Shown here in pieces: positions 46,860 through 56,786 of a DNA stretch of 62,618 nucleotides. The position numbers were made by a program, and so were the translations under genes. The notes under the pieces were generated by a model. It searched no databases. It was not told the DNA's origin and saw only the letters and a list, made by a program, of their open reading frames with translations. Every line of letters begins with the position of its first letter. The stretch's first letter is position 1. Source of the stretch: Sphingomonadaceae bacterium (GTDB lineage Bacteria; Pseudomonadota; Alphaproteobacteria; Sphingomonadales; Sphingomonadaceae); the NCBI GenBank assembly GCA_947473355.1, contig CANJCQ010000014.1, forward strand, positions 1 through 62,618, read 5' to 3'.

Positions 46860-48137
46860 TCACTTGCCGATACAGAACCGCCCGAACAGCGCGTCGAGCA
46901 TATGCTCCGTTGTCGTCCGTCCCAACAGGGCATCAAATGCCAGGCGGGCCAGTCGCAGGTTCTCGGCGGCAAGCAACGGATCCGACTGCGCGAGGGCAGC
47001 AGTCAGCGCCGCACACGCCTCTGCCAGCAGACCATGCTGGCGCTGGTTGAGCGCAACAGCGCCCGGGCGGGGCAAAGCGGCGCGGGCATGGGCGACCAGA
47101 TCGTGGCGCAGGGCGTCCATGCCCTCACCGGTCAGGGCTGAAACACGGTGGCGCGGGTGCTGCTTGGCCTCGTGGTCCTGGCGGTCCGCCTGCGGCTCAA
47201 GCTCCCATGCACCCTCAGGTCCGCCTCCCTCGGGGCCCAGCCACAGGACCAGATCAGCATCACTCATGGCCGCGCGGGCCCGTTCGATACCAATTGCCTC
47301 AATCGCATCCCCGGTTTCACCGCGCAATCCTGCGGTATCGGCAAAACGGAATGGCACCCCGTCGATCGCCACCGTTTGGGTCAGGACATCACGTGTGGTC
47401 CCCGCGATTGGCGCCGTGATCGCCGCTTCACTTTCAATCAAAGCATTGAATAAAGTGCTTTTTCCTGAATTCGGCGGCCCGGCCAGCACCACCCTGAAGC
47501 CTTCACGGAGAGTCTCGGCACGGGGCCGGGAAAGCCAGTCACCGATCTCGGCATCAAGTTCATCAACTTTGGCGGCAAAATCCGCTGGCAGACTGGCGGC
47601 ATCGTCTTCGTCGGCGAAATCGAGCACGGCTTCGAGGGCGGCGCTGCTGTCGAGCAACCGACTGCGCCAGTCTTCGACTTTCCGGGAAAAGGCCCCACCG
47701 GCCAGAGCCTGCGCGCTCTTGCGCTGCAATTCGGTCTCGGCGGACAGCAAATCCGCCAGGCCCTCGGCTTCGGCCAGGTCAATCTTGCCATTGGCAAAAG
47801 CACGGCGAGTGAATTCACCGGAAGTTGCGCGGCGCAACTTTGGTAGCCCGGCCAGCGCCGCCTCGACCGACGCTATGACGGCGCGGCCGCCATGGCAGTG
47901 AAGCTCGGCCATATCCTCGCCAGTGGAAGTAGCGGGGCCGGGCAGCCATAAAGCCAGCGCCCGGTCCAGCACCTCGCCCGCCGCATCGCGCAGCGTGACC
48001 ACCGCAGCGCGGCGCTGTTCAGGCAGCTTTCCCGCCAATGCCTGCAGGGCACTGCCAGCCTCGGGGCCGCTGATTCTGATCACGGAAATCGCGGCAGGCG
48101 GCGCGCCGCTCGACAGCGCAAAGATTGTATCGGTCAT
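46860..48137 (-). CDS. mnmE: tRNA modification GTPase MnmE
   Basis: A 425-residue GTPase that with MnmG makes the carboxymethylaminomethyl group on wobble uridine. The N-terminal TrmE domain starts [24 protein letters not shown], the GTPase P-loop is [16 protein letters not shown], the switch includes [12 protein letters not shown], and the C-terminal LFGRFCIGK carries the formyl-THF-binding Cys. Length is slightly below the E. coli enzyme (454). Upstream of mnmG on the same strand. Confidence 0.97.
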   Translation of the reverse strand: MTDTIFALSSGAPPAAISVIRISGPEAGSALQALAGKLPEQRRAAVVTLRDAAGEVLDRALALWLPGPATSTGEDMAELHCHGGRAVIASVEAALAGLPKLRRATSGEFTRRAFANGKIDLAEAEGLADLLSAETELQRKSAQALAGGAFSRKVEDWRSRLLDSSAALEAVLDFADEDDAASLPADFAAKVDELDAEIGDWLSRPRAETLREGFRVVLAGPPNSGKSTLFNALIESEAAITAPIAGTTRDVLTQTVAIDGVPFRFADTAGLRGETGDAIEAIGIERARAAMSDADLVLWLGPEGGGPEGAWELEPQADRQDHEAKQHPRHRVSALTGEGMDALRHDLVAHARAALPRPGAVALNQRQHGLLAEACAALTAALAQSDPLLAAENLRLARLAFDALLGRTTTEHMLDALFGRFCIGK

Positions 48138-48176
48138 GGCCGCGCGTTAGCAGTTCCGTCTTGCTGCCGGGAGCGG

Positions 48177-48431
48177 CTAATCGGCCTTCTTCTTCCCGCC
48201 CATCGCCATGGCGGCGCCGCCTGCGAGCAAACTCTGGAACATCTTGAGGCCCATTTCACCCATCGGCGCGATCTGCTTGGCCATTTCCTGCAACTGATCG
48301 AAGCTGCCCGCACCCTTCATCAACTTCGCAGCCGCTTCGGCATAAGCTTCATTAGCTTTGCTGACATCGGGCAGCCCCAGCAGGCGCCGCGCCTCCTCAG
48401 GGGTGCAATCGAACTCTAAGTTGACTTTCAT
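48177..48431 (-). CDS. DUF6489 family small protein
   Basis: An 84-residue protein: MKVNLEFDCTPEEARRLLGLPDVS then a helical AYAEAAAKLMKG... and a C-terminal Gly/Met-rich tail (LLAGGAAMAMGGKKKAD). The N-terminus fits the DUF6489 pattern of proteins seen in alphaproteobacteria. It may be linked to polyhydroxyalkanoate or membrane processes, but this is not known. Start at 48431; a longer frame to 48569 would overlap the divergent dienelactone hydrolase gene. Confidence 0.8.
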   Translation of the reverse strand: MKVNLEFDCTPEEARRLLGLPDVSKANEAYAEAAAKLMKGAGSFDQLQEMAKQIAPMGEMGLKMFQSLLAGGAAMAMGGKKKAD

Positions 48432-48525
48432 GACCGTTCTCCAAGCCCATAAAGCTGACACATGCCCTTGGCAAAGTCCATGCGGACCGCATAATGGCGT
48501 CAGCACCACTTTGAGGACAGCAGAG

Positions 48526-49224
48526 ATGCCTACCAACACATCAATCCCCACGCTTGACGGCAAAAGCACCTTCCCGGCCTATGTCGTGGAACCCGAGGGT
48601 CCCCCGCGCGGCGCGATTATCGTGATCCAGGAGATTTTCGGGGTTAATCCCGGAATCGCCAGGAAGACCGAGGACTGGGCCGCAGCCGGTTATCTCGCGG
48701 TTGCGCCGGATGTGTTCTGGCGTCAGCAGCCAGGTGTCGAATTCAATCCCGATGCGCCTGAGGAATTTCAGCAAGCCATCGGCTTCATGATGAAGCACGA
48801 TTTCGAAGCGGGAGTTCAGGATGTCGAAGCGGTGATTCACTGGATCCGCCGCGAACAGGGCCTGGCCAAGGTCGGCCTCGAAGGCTTCTGCATGGGCGGC
48901 AAGATCGCCTACATGGCGGCAGCACGCACCGATGTGGATGCATCGGTCGGCTATTATGGCGTCGGCATCGACCAGATGCTGGGTGAAAGCCATGCCATTG
49001 CCAAGCCGCTGCTGCTGCATGTGCCGACCTCCGATGGCTTCGTTCCTGCGGATGCCCAGAAGGCCATGCACGCAGGCCTTGATGGCAATGCACATGTGAC
49101 GATCCACGACTACGAAGGCCTCGACCACGGCTTTGCGGACACCTTCGGCACGCGCCGTGACAAGGATGGGGCAAAGCTGGCGGAAAAGCGGACGGCGGAG
49201 TTCTTTGCGACCAACGTGGGCTAG
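48526..49224 (+). CDS. Dienelactone hydrolase family protein
   Basis: A 232-residue alpha/beta-hydrolase. The nucleophile is Cys in EGFCMGGKIAYM (near residue 126), the acid Asp in PTSDGFVPA, and the base His in LDHGFADT, as in dienelactone hydrolase. GAIIVIQEIFGVNP is the oxyanion segment. Homologues act on dienelactones or have broad esterase roles. ATG at 48526 has GAGG nine bases upstream. Its stop overlaps the convergent LytTR gene. Confidence 0.93.
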   Translation: MPTNTSIPTLDGKSTFPAYVVEPEGPPRGAIIVIQEIFGVNPGIARKTEDWAAAGYLAVAPDVFWRQQPGVEFNPDAPEEFQQAIGFMMKHDFEAGVQDVEAVIHWIRREQGLAKVGLEGFCMGGKIAYMAAARTDVDASVGYYGVGIDQMLGESHAIAKPLLLHVPTSDGFVPADAQKAMHAGLDGNAHVTIHDYEGLDHGFADTFGTRRDKDGAKLAEKRTAEFFATNVG

Positions 49225-50087
49225 AGCCAACCACTCGCTTTCAGATCGGCGATCCGTTCCCGCGATACCGGCACTTCCATGCCATTGTGCAGCACAAGCC
49301 GAAGCGTCCTGTCACTACGCTTTTGGCCGGTGACCGCCTCGCGCGCGACCCACCAGCTGCGGTGGACCTGCATGCCATCCACGGCAGGATCAAGCTCGGC
49401 AATGGCATCGCGCAGGCGAATCAGGATCAGGGTGGTGGATGTCTCGCTGTGCGCGCGGACATAGTGATCCTCGCTGCTTAGTGCGAGCAAAGGGCCGAAA
49501 CCTCGGGGGAGGCGAGCTTCGAATCGTGATGCAGACTGATCTATCTGCGCGGGTTGAGCGGGTTCAACAAGTGGCTGCGGAACCGGCGACACCACGACGT
49601 CAGTGCGAAACATGGCGCGATAGACCGAATAGGTCAGCACGCTGATGAGCAGAACCTGCCCATAGAGCACCGGCAAACCAGCGAAATGCAACATGTGGGC
49701 AAGGTCGAATCCTGTGAACAACCACGCAACCAGCAAGGTCATCGGCAGGCTGCCGATGGCAATCGCAATGCTGCGGACTGCGAGTGCAGGCAGACCAGTC
49801 TCGGCCGCCAACCAGTCACCGACGATCAGCGTTGGGCGGCCGATTGCCAGACCGGCAACCATCATGAAAATCCAGTAGGCCATGCGGGGGCCCGTGCCCA
49901 TACGATAGGTATCAAACGGCCCCAACAAACCCAGCAAAGCGCCGAGCATCACGGCAACCAACAGTTCCATTGCGATTCGCCGTGCCAACTCGCGCCATTC
50001 CCTTTCCATTCCAGGCCAATTCACGAAGCGCCAATTGCCCGGCTGACCGACTGGTGCCGGATTCACGAAGCAATTCCCCAGTTCCAC
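49221..50087 (-). CDS. LytTR family regulator with N-terminal membrane domain
   Basis: A 288-residue protein. Four transmembrane helices (about residues 38-170) precede a linker and a C-terminal LytTR DNA-binding domain (LPRGFGPLLALSSEDHYVRAHSETSTTLILIRLRDAI and GMQVHRSWWVAREAV). It lacks a phospho-acceptor domain, so it is not a classic response regulator. It is divergent from the DUF2306 membrane protein and may regulate it. A start at 50009 is possible. Confidence 0.9.
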   Translation of the reverse strand: MELGNCFVNPAPVGQPGNWRFVNWPGMEREWRELARRIAMELLVAVMLGALLGLLGPFDTYRMGTGPRMAYWIFMMVAGLAIGRPTLIVGDWLAAETGLPALAVRSIAIAIGSLPMTLLVAWLFTGFDLAHMLHFAGLPVLYGQVLLISVLTYSVYRAMFRTDVVVSPVPQPLVEPAQPAQIDQSASRFEARLPRGFGPLLALSSEDHYVRAHSETSTTLILIRLRDAIAELDPAVDGMQVHRSWWVAREAVTGQKRSDRTLRLVLHNGMEVPVSRERIADLKASGWL

Positions 50088-50153
50088 GAATAGTGACTTG
50101 TTCGCAATCCAGCAAAATCCAATCAGATCACCTGCCTGACAGGAGAGCCAGAA

Positions 50154-50645
50154 ATGATGACCACATCAACCCGCAAATTCATATCACCATTGGTTCAGCT
50201 CGTAATCGCCATCTTGATAACGGCGCTGGTGATTGGCGCTACCAAGGCGATCGGACGCTCCCCGCATAGCGACTATCAGACGCCGCAATGGGCAGTGGCA
50301 ATACATTTGCTGACGGTTGTCCCGGCGCTGTTCCTGGGTGCGTATGTTATCTTTGCCAGAAAAGGCGACGCACTCCACAAAATGCTCGGCAAGATTTGGG
50401 CCGCGCTGATGCTGATAACTGCAATCGACAGCTTCTGGATTCGCGATATCACCGGCCATATCGGGCCGATCCACATCTTCTCCGTCGTGACGCTGATTTC
50501 CCTGCCACTCGCCATCTATCAAATCCGCAGGGGTAATATCGAAGGCCATCGCCGGGCCATGCGCGGCACCTTCATCGGGCTGTGCGCCGCCGGAATGTTT
50601 GCCCTGACGCCGGGCCGGATGCTGGGGCACCTAATATTCGGCTGA
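50154..50645 (+). CDS. DUF2306 family membrane protein
   Basis: A 163-residue protein with four transmembrane helices; the loop KGDALHKMLGKIWAALMLITAIDSFWI and the C-terminal LCAAGMFALTPGRMLGHLIFG are characteristic. Likely haem- or quinone-related in some members, but the role is unknown. Divergent from the LytTR gene (66 bp apart), a common pairing. GGAGAG precedes the start. Convergent with the TerC gene, two bases apart. Confidence 0.85.
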   Translation: MMTTSTRKFISPLVQLVIAILITALVIGATKAIGRSPHSDYQTPQWAVAIHLLTVVPALFLGAYVIFARKGDALHKMLGKIWAALMLITAIDSFWIRDITGHIGPIHIFSVVTLISLPLAIYQIRRGNIEGHRRAMRGTFIGLCAAGMFALTPGRMLGHLIFG

Positions 50646-50647
50646 GG

Positions 50648-51301
50648 TCAACCCATCAGATACATCACCTGCGGGCCAACCTGGTGCCAGCCCTCCCAGA
50701 TCATTTTCAGGGCGACATAGAGAATCAGGAACAGGCCGATCCATGCGATCCAATGATAACGTTGGATCAGCTTGGCGACAAAGCCGGCCGCGGTTCCCAT
50801 CAGTAGCACCGAAAAAGTGAGGCCGATAAACAGCACTGCCGGATTTTCGCGGGCAATGCCGGCCACGACCAGAACATTGTCGAGGCTCATCGAAAGGTCG
50901 GCGATGGTGATCTGCACCGCGGCCTGAAAGAAGGTCTTGGTCGCGGGCGGACCTTCGACTTCCGGCGTATCCGGATCGTCGGCCACCACGATTTTGGTGG
51001 GGCGCAATTCGCGATACATGTTGAAAGCGACCCACAACAGCAGGAAACCACCCGCCAGCACCAGACCGGTAATGCTCAGCAACCACGTCGCAATCAGCGC
51101 AAAGCCGATCAGGAACACCAGCGCCATCGAGACGCCGAACAGGATTACCCTCTGTCGATCCTTCGCGGGCAGGCCCGAGGCAAGGGTGCCCATGATCAGA
51201 ACATTGTCTCCGGCCATAGTGAGGTCGGCCACAATGATCTGAAGCAGCATGGCGAGTCCGCCAGCTGTGAAAACCGCAGAAAAGTCGAGATTCGCGAGCA
51301 T
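50648..51301 (-). CDS. TerC family membrane protein
   Basis: A 217-residue integral membrane protein with about seven helices and the TerC signatures IIVADLTMAGDNVLIMGTLA and ITIADLSMSLDNVLVVAGIA, with the two conserved DN pairs. TerC/Alx relatives export manganese or other metals; calling this a metal exporter is an inference. No yybP-type riboswitch is seen before it. Next gene upstream is rho, 18 bases away. Confidence 0.92.
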   Translation of the reverse strand: MLANLDFSAVFTAGGLAMLLQIIVADLTMAGDNVLIMGTLASGLPAKDRQRVILFGVSMALVFLIGFALIATWLLSITGLVLAGGFLLLWVAFNMYRELRPTKIVVADDPDTPEVEGPPATKTFFQAAVQITIADLSMSLDNVLVVAGIARENPAVLFIGLTFSVLLMGTAAGFVAKLIQRYHWIAWIGLFLILYVALKMIWEGWHQVGPQVMYLMG

Positions 51302-51319
51302 CGTTCGGTTTTGTCCGGC

Positions 51320-52576
51320 CTACTGGTTCATTGTCGCGAAGAAATCTTCGTTGCTCTTGGAATCCTTCATCTTGTCGAGCAGGAATTCCATCGCATCGAC
51401 CGTGCCCATCTGCATCAGGATACGGCGCAGCACCCACATTTTCGACAGCTTGTCCTTCTCGACCAGCAGCTCTTCCTTGCGGGTGCCGCTTTTGCCGACA
51501 TCCAAGGACGGGAAGATGCGTTTGTCGGAAACCTTGCGATCGAGCACGATTTCCGAGTTGCCGGTGCCTTTGAATTCCTCGAAAATCACTTCGTCCATAC
51601 GGCTGCCGGTATCGATCAGGGCGGTGGCGATGATCGAGAGCGAACCGCCTTCCTCGATATTTCGTGCGGCGCCGAAGAAGCGCTTGGGACGCTGCAAAGC
51701 ATTGGCGTCAACGCCGCCAGTCAGCACCTTGCCCGAGCTCGGCACGACCGTGTTGTAGGCGCGGCCAAGGCGAGTGATCGAATCGAGCAGAATGACGACA
51801 TCGCGTTTGTGCTCGACCAGCCGCTTGGCTTTTTCGATTACCATTTCGGCAACCTGAACGTGGCGAGTGGCGGGCTCGTCGAAGGTTGAGGAAATGACTT
51901 CGCCCTTCACTGAGCGTTGCATGTCAGTAACTTCTTCGGGGCGTTCATCTACCAGCAGCACCAGCAGGAAAACCTCGGGATGGTTGTCGGTGATAGCCTT
52001 GGCGATGTTTTGCAACAGCACAGTCTTGCCGGTGCGCGGCGGCGCTACGATCAGCGCGCGCTGGCCCTTGCCCTGCGGCGAAATGATATCGATGATCCGC
52101 GCCGACTTGTCTTTCACAGTCGGATCGACATTGTCGAGATTGAGCTTCTCATCAGGATAAAGCGGGGTGAGATTATCAAAACTGACCCGGTGGCGCACTG
52201 CGTCTGGATCATCGAAATTGACGCTGGTGAGGCGGTTGATTGCGAAATAGCGCTCGCCATCCTTGGGCGCGCGGATTTCGCCTTCTACCGTATCGCCAGT
52301 ACGCAGGCCCCATTTGCGGACCTGATTTGGCGAGACATAGATATCGTCCGGACCGGCCAGATAATTGGATTCAGGGCTGCGCAGGAATCCGAAACCATCG
52401 GTCAGTACCTCGATCGTGCCCAGCCCCATGATTTCCTCGCCGTCTTCGGCAACTTCCTTGAGGATAGCGAACATGATGTCTTGACGGCGCATGGTTGATG
52501 CACCTTCGATTTCCAGTTCCTCGGCCATTTCAACGAGCTCGGCCGCAGTTTTCTTCTTGAGTTCTTTCAGATGCAT
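51320..52576 (-). CDS. rho: Transcription termination factor Rho
   Basis: A 418-residue hexameric RNA helicase. The N-terminal Rho domain ([21 protein letters not shown]) and RNA-binding cold-shock domain ([26 protein letters not shown]) are followed by the ATPase with [29 protein letters not shown] and the Q/R-loop regions. A 163-bp leader precedes it with no obvious ORF; a TTGACC motif occurs 40 bp upstream. rho beside hemE is a standard alphaproteobacterial arrangement. Confidence 0.98.
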   Translation of the reverse strand: MHLKELKKKTAAELVEMAEELEIEGASTMRRQDIMFAILKEVAEDGEEIMGLGTIEVLTDGFGFLRSPESNYLAGPDDIYVSPNQVRKWGLRTGDTVEGEIRAPKDGERYFAINRLTSVNFDDPDAVRHRVSFDNLTPLYPDEKLNLDNVDPTVKDKSARIIDIISPQGKGQRALIVAPPRTGKTVLLQNIAKAITDNHPEVFLLVLLVDERPEEVTDMQRSVKGEVISSTFDEPATRHVQVAEMVIEKAKRLVEHKRDVVILLDSITRLGRAYNTVVPSSGKVLTGGVDANALQRPKRFFGAARNIEEGGSLSIIATALIDTGSRMDEVIFEEFKGTGNSEIVLDRKVSDKRIFPSLDVGKSGTRKEELLVEKDKLSKMWVLRRILMQMGTVDAMEFLLDKMKDSKSNEDFFATMNQ

Positions 52577-52739
52577 AAATAATTGTAATCCATAGTCTAA
52601 TTGTGTGTCGGCCGGTCAATCAAAGGGCTTGGGGAAAGCAGATTGGAACCGCAGCTGAGTGGCGGTTTAATTCCGGAACGCTGATTGGTTCGATAGTGAC
52701 CGCAGTCCACCGCGTCAATCACTCGTCTACAGCTAATGA

Positions 52740-53165
52740 TCAGAAGGATTTAAGGACGACCAGAACTACGATTACAGGCACTGCAATGCCCGGGATCTCA
52801 TTGAGCAAGCGCAATTGCTTGCCACTCAGACTACGCTCGCCACGTGCCAGTTTGGCGGCATAACTCGCCAGCCAGAAGTGATAGACCGAAAGCGCCAGGA
52901 CCAGAGCCAGCTTCAGGACAAACCAACCTTGCGCCAATACATCCAGGGTAAATGCCAGTGACAATCCCAGCACCCAAACCAGTACCAGCGAAGGCCACAT
53001 GATGATTTTCAGCAACTTGCCTTCGCGTTCGATCCACTTCGCATTCTCCGGCGAATCCGGCGCAGCTTCCTGATGATAGACCAAAAAACGCGGCAGCATG
53101 AACAGTCCGGCCATCCAGAAGATGACAAAAATGATGTGGCCGGCCTTGAGCCAGAGATAGGTCAT
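52740..53165 (-). CDS. hemJ: Protoporphyrinogen oxidase HemJ
   Basis: A 141-residue membrane protein with four helices, the HemJ type protoporphyrinogen oxidase used by most alphaproteobacteria. LKAGHIIFVIFWMAGLFMLPRFLVYHQEA contains the conserved His and other residues near the haem. ALVLALSVYHFWLASYA and LLNEIPGIAVPVIV are also seen. It lies between hemE and rho. ATG at 53165 is favoured over 53183. Confidence 0.94.
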   Translation of the reverse strand: MTYLWLKAGHIIFVIFWMAGLFMLPRFLVYHQEAAPDSPENAKWIEREGKLLKIIMWPSLVLVWVLGLSLAFTLDVLAQGWFVLKLALVLALSVYHFWLASYAAKLARGERSLSGKQLRLLNEIPGIAVPVIVVLVVLKSF

Positions 53166-53203
53166 TGTAAGCACCTGCAGCATGGCATGAATATAATCGA
53201 GCT

Positions 53204-54232
53204 TTAGCGTGGCCGCCAGCCCCGTACGACACCGATCAACTGTTCGACATGTTCAAGCGGCGTGGTCTGGCCGATGCCATGCCCCAGATTGAACACATGC
53301 GGCCGGCCCGCAAAGCAATCGAGCACATGAAGCGCCTGCCGGCCCAGCTCATCACCGCCAGCCAGCAACAACAGTGGATCGAGATTGCCCTGCACCGGCA
53401 AACCAGTCGGCAAGGTCCTGGCTGCCCAGGCCGGATCAATGGTTTCGTCGAGACCGACAGCATCGACCCCGGTTTCTGCCGCATAGGCCCGGAGTTTTTC
53501 GCCCGCACCCTTGGGAAAGCCGATGACAGGCACTTGCGGTGCGCGGGCATGCAGCGCTTTGACGATAGCCGCATTGGGAGCAATCACCCAGCGTTCAAAT
53601 TCAGCCGGAGCCAGACTGCCGGCCCAGCTATCGAACAATTGCACTGCCTCGGCCCCGGCAGCGATCTGCCCGAGCAGATATTCGATGGTAACCCCGGCAA
53701 TCGCATCGATAATTGCCTGGAAAGCCCCAGAATCGCGATAGGCCAGCGCCCGCGTATCATGCTGATCACGGCTGCCCTCACCCGCTACCATGTAAGTCGC
53801 AACTGTCCAGGGGCTGCCGGCAAAGCCCAGCAGCGTTCTGCTCCCGCCTAACCCTGCTTTGACCTGCCTGACCGTCTCATAGATCGGCGTGAGGCGTTCT
53901 GGCACGGCATGCAGGCTGGTGAGTGCGGTATCGAGCAGGCGCGGACTGAGCCGCGGACCTTCACCGACCAGGAATTCAAGATTCTGGCCCATGGCATAAG
54001 GCACAATGAGAATATCGGAAAACAGGATCGCCCCGTCGAAACCAAACCGGCGGATCGGTTGCAAAGTGATTTCCGCCGCCGCTGCGCTGTCATAGACCAG
54101 CGGGAGGAATCCACCCTTCTGAGCCCGCAGTGCGCGATATTCAGGCAAATAGCGCCCCGCCTGGCGCATCAGCCAGATCGGGCGCTGATCGACGTTAGAA
54201 CCGTGCAATGTATCGAGCAGCAAACCTGGCAT
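53204..54232 (-). CDS. hemE: Uroporphyrinogen decarboxylase
   Basis: A 342-residue haem-pathway enzyme that removes four carboxyls from uroporphyrinogen III. PIWLMRQAGRYLPEYRALR is the N-terminal signature, then GAILFSDILIVPYAMG, GFAGSPWTVATYMV and the C-terminal VFNLGHGIGQTTPLEHV. The strong AGGAAAGAG site precedes the ATG at 54232. Divergent from ppsR across the candidate origin, as at Caulobacter hemE. Confidence 0.97.
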   Translation of the reverse strand: MPGLLLDTLHGSNVDQRPIWLMRQAGRYLPEYRALRAQKGGFLPLVYDSAAAAEITLQPIRRFGFDGAILFSDILIVPYAMGQNLEFLVGEGPRLSPRLLDTALTSLHAVPERLTPIYETVRQVKAGLGGSRTLLGFAGSPWTVATYMVAGEGSRDQHDTRALAYRDSGAFQAIIDAIAGVTIEYLLGQIAAGAEAVQLFDSWAGSLAPAEFERWVIAPNAAIVKALHARAPQVPVIGFPKGAGEKLRAYAAETGVDAVGLDETIDPAWAARTLPTGLPVQGNLDPLLLLAGGDELGRQALHVLDCFAGRPHVFNLGHGIGQTTPLEHVEQLIGVVRGWRPR

Positions 54233-54556
54233 TGAGCTCTTTCCTGCTAAAAATAATAGAATTTATATAAGGTTGATGATTGTAGTTGGTCTGTGGATAT
54301 CGGGGATGAGCGTGCCTTGCCCGAATTGTCCCCGGCTGAACAGGGGTCAGGCGAGATCGAATCGCGCTCAAATGGCGTCAAGCAGAGCTTATCCGCGCTA
54401 TCCCCAGCCTGTTGGAATCTGCTTCCACATGTTCACAAGCAGTCTGCCCATTTCGACTTATCGGGGACGCCTATTGCCAGCAAAGTTGTCAGCCCTTCCG
54501 TCCCGTGGTTTATGCAGGGCTTGTCAACAGCCCAAGCAGATTCCAGCGCAAACCTG
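54233..54556. other. Candidate chromosomal replication origin (oriC)
   Basis: A 324-bp gap between divergent hemE and ppsR, the place of the Caulobacter origin. It begins with an AT-rich stretch of about 40 bp (54247-54276, TAAAAATAATAGAATTTATA region) that could be an unwinding element. DnaA-box-like sites: TGTGGATAT at 54292 (one mismatch), TTATCCGCG at 54389, CTATCCCCA at 54398, TTGTCAACA at 54521. GANTC sites at 54359, 54415 and 54539. No full CtrA box was seen. Gene directions flip here: minus to the left, plus to the right. parS lies 7.4-9.9 kb away. Confidence 0.65.
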
Positions 54557-55405
54557 ATGTCCCGCCTCCATCTTCACCTTCTTTCCGATTCGACCGGCGA
54601 AACGCTGGAGATGATCGCCAAGGCTGCACTGGCGCAATTCGATGATAATGACGTTATCCGGCATTTCTGGCCAATGGTGCGTTCCCAGCAACATCTTGAC
54701 CGGATTCTGGCGGATATTGCGGCCAATCCGGGCCTCGTGCTGTTTACGCTGGTCAATGCCGAAGTGCGCTCGCGGCTTGAGGAGCGGTGCCGGGCGCTGG
54801 GTTTGCCGACGATTGCTGCGCTCGATGCCGTGACGGCCGCGCTGGAAGACAAGCTTGGTCAGCAGGCCAAGGCCCGGCCGGGCCGACAACATCTGATGGA
54901 CGAAGCCTATTTCGCCCGGGTCGAGGCGATCCAGTTCACGATTGCCCATGACGATGGCACCAACTGGGAAAACTGGGAGCAGGCGGATATCGTGCTCGCA
55001 GGCGTGTCCCGCACCTCAAAGACACCAACCAGCATTTACCTTGCCAATCGAGGCTACAAGACCGCGAATATCCCGATTGTCGTTGAAAGCCCGCCACCGT
55101 CGGCGCTGTATGGCCTGCGGCAGCCGCTCGTGGTAGGCCTCACGACGGCTCCCGAACGGCTGATCCAGGTGCGGCGCAACCGGCTGCTGTCGCTGGGTCA
55201 GGCGCCAGAAACTGCCTATGTCGATCAGGACAAGGTCGAGAGTGAAATCAAATATGCCCGCCGGATGTTTGCCGATAATGGCTGGCCAGTGATCGATGTC
55301 ACGCGTCGTTCGATCGAGGAGACTGCAGCCGCGGTGATCAATCTGCTCAACGAGCGGCGCGCGGACGGCGGGATCGGACGTGATGGGGGGCAAGGGGCGA
55401 TATGA
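54557..55405 (+). CDS. ppsR: PEP synthetase regulatory protein, kinase/pyrophosphorylase (DUF299)
   Basis: A 282-residue protein of the DUF299 family that phosphorylates and dephosphorylates PEP synthase or pyruvate phosphate dikinase. [19 protein letters not shown] is the N-terminal signature and [28 protein letters not shown] is the P-loop-like part. It is the homologue of Caulobacter gene 1, beside the origin. No ribosome site is evident before the ATG at 54557; an in-frame ATG at 54512 is possible. The stop overlaps maf. Confidence 0.93.
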   Translation: MSRLHLHLLSDSTGETLEMIAKAALAQFDDNDVIRHFWPMVRSQQHLDRILADIAANPGLVLFTLVNAEVRSRLEERCRALGLPTIAALDAVTAALEDKLGQQAKARPGRQHLMDEAYFARVEAIQFTIAHDDGTNWENWEQADIVLAGVSRTSKTPTSIYLANRGYKTANIPIVVESPPPSALYGLRQPLVVGLTTAPERLIQVRRNRLLSLGQAPETAYVDQDKVESEIKYARRMFADNGWPVIDVTRRSIEETAAAVINLLNERRADGGIGRDGGQGAI

Positions 55406-55986
55406 TCACTCTTGCTTCGCAAAGCGCCTCACGCAAGGCGATGCTGTTGGCGGCAGGGGTGGCGTTCACCGCGCAGCCCGCGCATCTTGATGAACGGGCG
55501 ATTGAGGCCAGCATGGCAGGCGCGCTGCCGGGACAAATTGCGCGGGGACTGGCCGCAGCCAAGGCGCTCGCCGTTTCGCGCTCAGACCCCGGCGCGCTCG
55601 TTCTTGGAAGCGATTCGCTGGTCGAGGTGGCGGGACGCCGTTTCGACAAACCGGCCAGCCGCGAGGATGCAGCGGCGCATCTGCGGTTCTTTTCGGGCAA
55701 GGCCATGCAGCTGCACAGCGCGGCGGCCCTGGCGCGGGATGGTGAGGCCATTTGGCAGTATGACGCCATGGCATTGCTGCATGTGATTGATTTATCGGAC
55801 ACTTTTATCGAGAGCTATCTCGATGCCGAATGGCCGGCGGTGGCGGGCTGTGTCGGAGTTTTCCGTCTGGAGGCGCGCGGGGTGCAATTGTTTTCGGCAA
55901 TTGAGGGTGATCATTTCACGGTGCTAGGCATGCCCTTGCTGCCGGTGCTGGGCGCGCTGCGCGAACTGGGGGAGCTGCCGCGATGA
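55402..55986 (+). CDS. maf: Maf family nucleotide pyrophosphatase
   Basis: A 194-residue enzyme hydrolysing non-canonical or dTTP/UTP-type nucleotides. The N-terminal [17 protein letters not shown] and [18 protein letters not shown] (catalytic Asp-type region) and [15 protein letters not shown] fit Maf. The usual SxSPRR motif is changed to SQSASRK. Starts within the ppsR stop and ends within the aroE start, so it is translationally coupled. Confidence 0.9.
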   Translation: MITLASQSASRKAMLLAAGVAFTAQPAHLDERAIEASMAGALPGQIARGLAAAKALAVSRSDPGALVLGSDSLVEVAGRRFDKPASREDAAAHLRFFSGKAMQLHSAAALARDGEAIWQYDAMALLHVIDLSDTFIESYLDAEWPAVAGCVGVFRLEARGVQLFSAIEGDHFTVLGMPLLPVLGALRELGELPR

Positions 55987-56786
55987 GCCGTCCTTATGCG
56001 GAGGTTATCGGCGATCCGATTGCGCACTCGAAATCGCCGCTTATCCACAATTTCTGGCTGGGCAAGCTGGGGATCGATGCGGAGTATCGTCGATGCCATG
56101 TGAAGGCCGAGGAGCTGGCGGACTATTTCGCGCAGAGGCGCGGAGACGCGGAGTGGCGGGGGTGCAATATCACTGTGCCGCATAAGGTTGCCGCTATGGC
56201 AGAAGTCGATTTTCTTAGCGATGCAGCCAAGGCGATTGGCGCGATCAATACTGTGACCTGCTCAGGACGCGCACTGTCCGGACATAACACTGACTGTACC
56301 GGCTTCCTCGAGCCGCTTGGGGATCGGCGCTTCGGTGTGGTCACGGTAATCGGGGCAGGTGGCGCGGCCCGGGCGGTTCTGGCTGGGCTGGCATCGCGCG
56401 GAGTGAAATGGGTTTCTTTGCAGAATCGCAGTTTGGGCAAGGCGCAGGCATTGCTTGACGAATTTGGCCTCGAAGGCAGCGCGGTCCCGCTAGACGACGA
56501 AGTCCGGCTGGCCGAGCTTCTGGTGAATACCTCGTCGCTTGGCATGGTTGGCCAGCCAGAGCTAGCGCCCGTTGAGGAATATGTCGCCGATGGGGGCCTG
56601 GTCTACGATATTGTTTATGCGCCGCTCGAAACCCGCTTGCTAAAGGCGGCTCGCTCGCGGGGGCTGGCGACGATTGATGGTCTGGCTATGCTGATTGGCC
56701 AGGCTGCCGCCGCATTCGAAAGATTCTTCGGCCAGCCGGCTCCTCGCCAGCACGATGCCGAACTTCGCTCTCTGCTGACGTCATGA
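55983..56786 (+). CDS. aroE: Shikimate dehydrogenase
   Basis: A 267-residue NADPH enzyme of the aromatic amino-acid pathway. [19 protein letters not shown] is the substrate-binding start, [11 protein letters not shown] has the catalytic lysine, [13 protein letters not shown] is the NADPH loop, and [18 protein letters not shown] ends the protein. Overlaps maf and coaE by four bases each. Confidence 0.96.
   Translation: MSRPYAEVIGDPIAHSKSPLIHNFWLGKLGIDAEYRRCHVKAEELADYFAQRRGDAEWRGCNITVPHKVAAMAEVDFLSDAAKAIGAINTVTCSGRALSGHNTDCTGFLEPLGDRRFGVVTVIGAGGAARAVLAGLASRGVKWVSLQNRSLGKAQALLDEFGLEGSAVPLDDEVRLAELLVNTSSLGMVGQPELAPVEEYVADGGLVYDIVYAPLETRLLKAARSRGLATIDGLAMLIGQAAAAFERFFGQPAPRQHDAELRSLLTS

Noticed and set aside
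45343..47901. 852-codon plus-strand open frame over mnmG and mnmE
   Set aside because: Antisense to two conserved genes; Arg/Ser/Ala-rich, no domain.
52577..52739. Possible ORF or RNA in the rho leader
   Set aside because: Only short frames and weak promoter-like motifs; nothing conserved could be recognised by eye.
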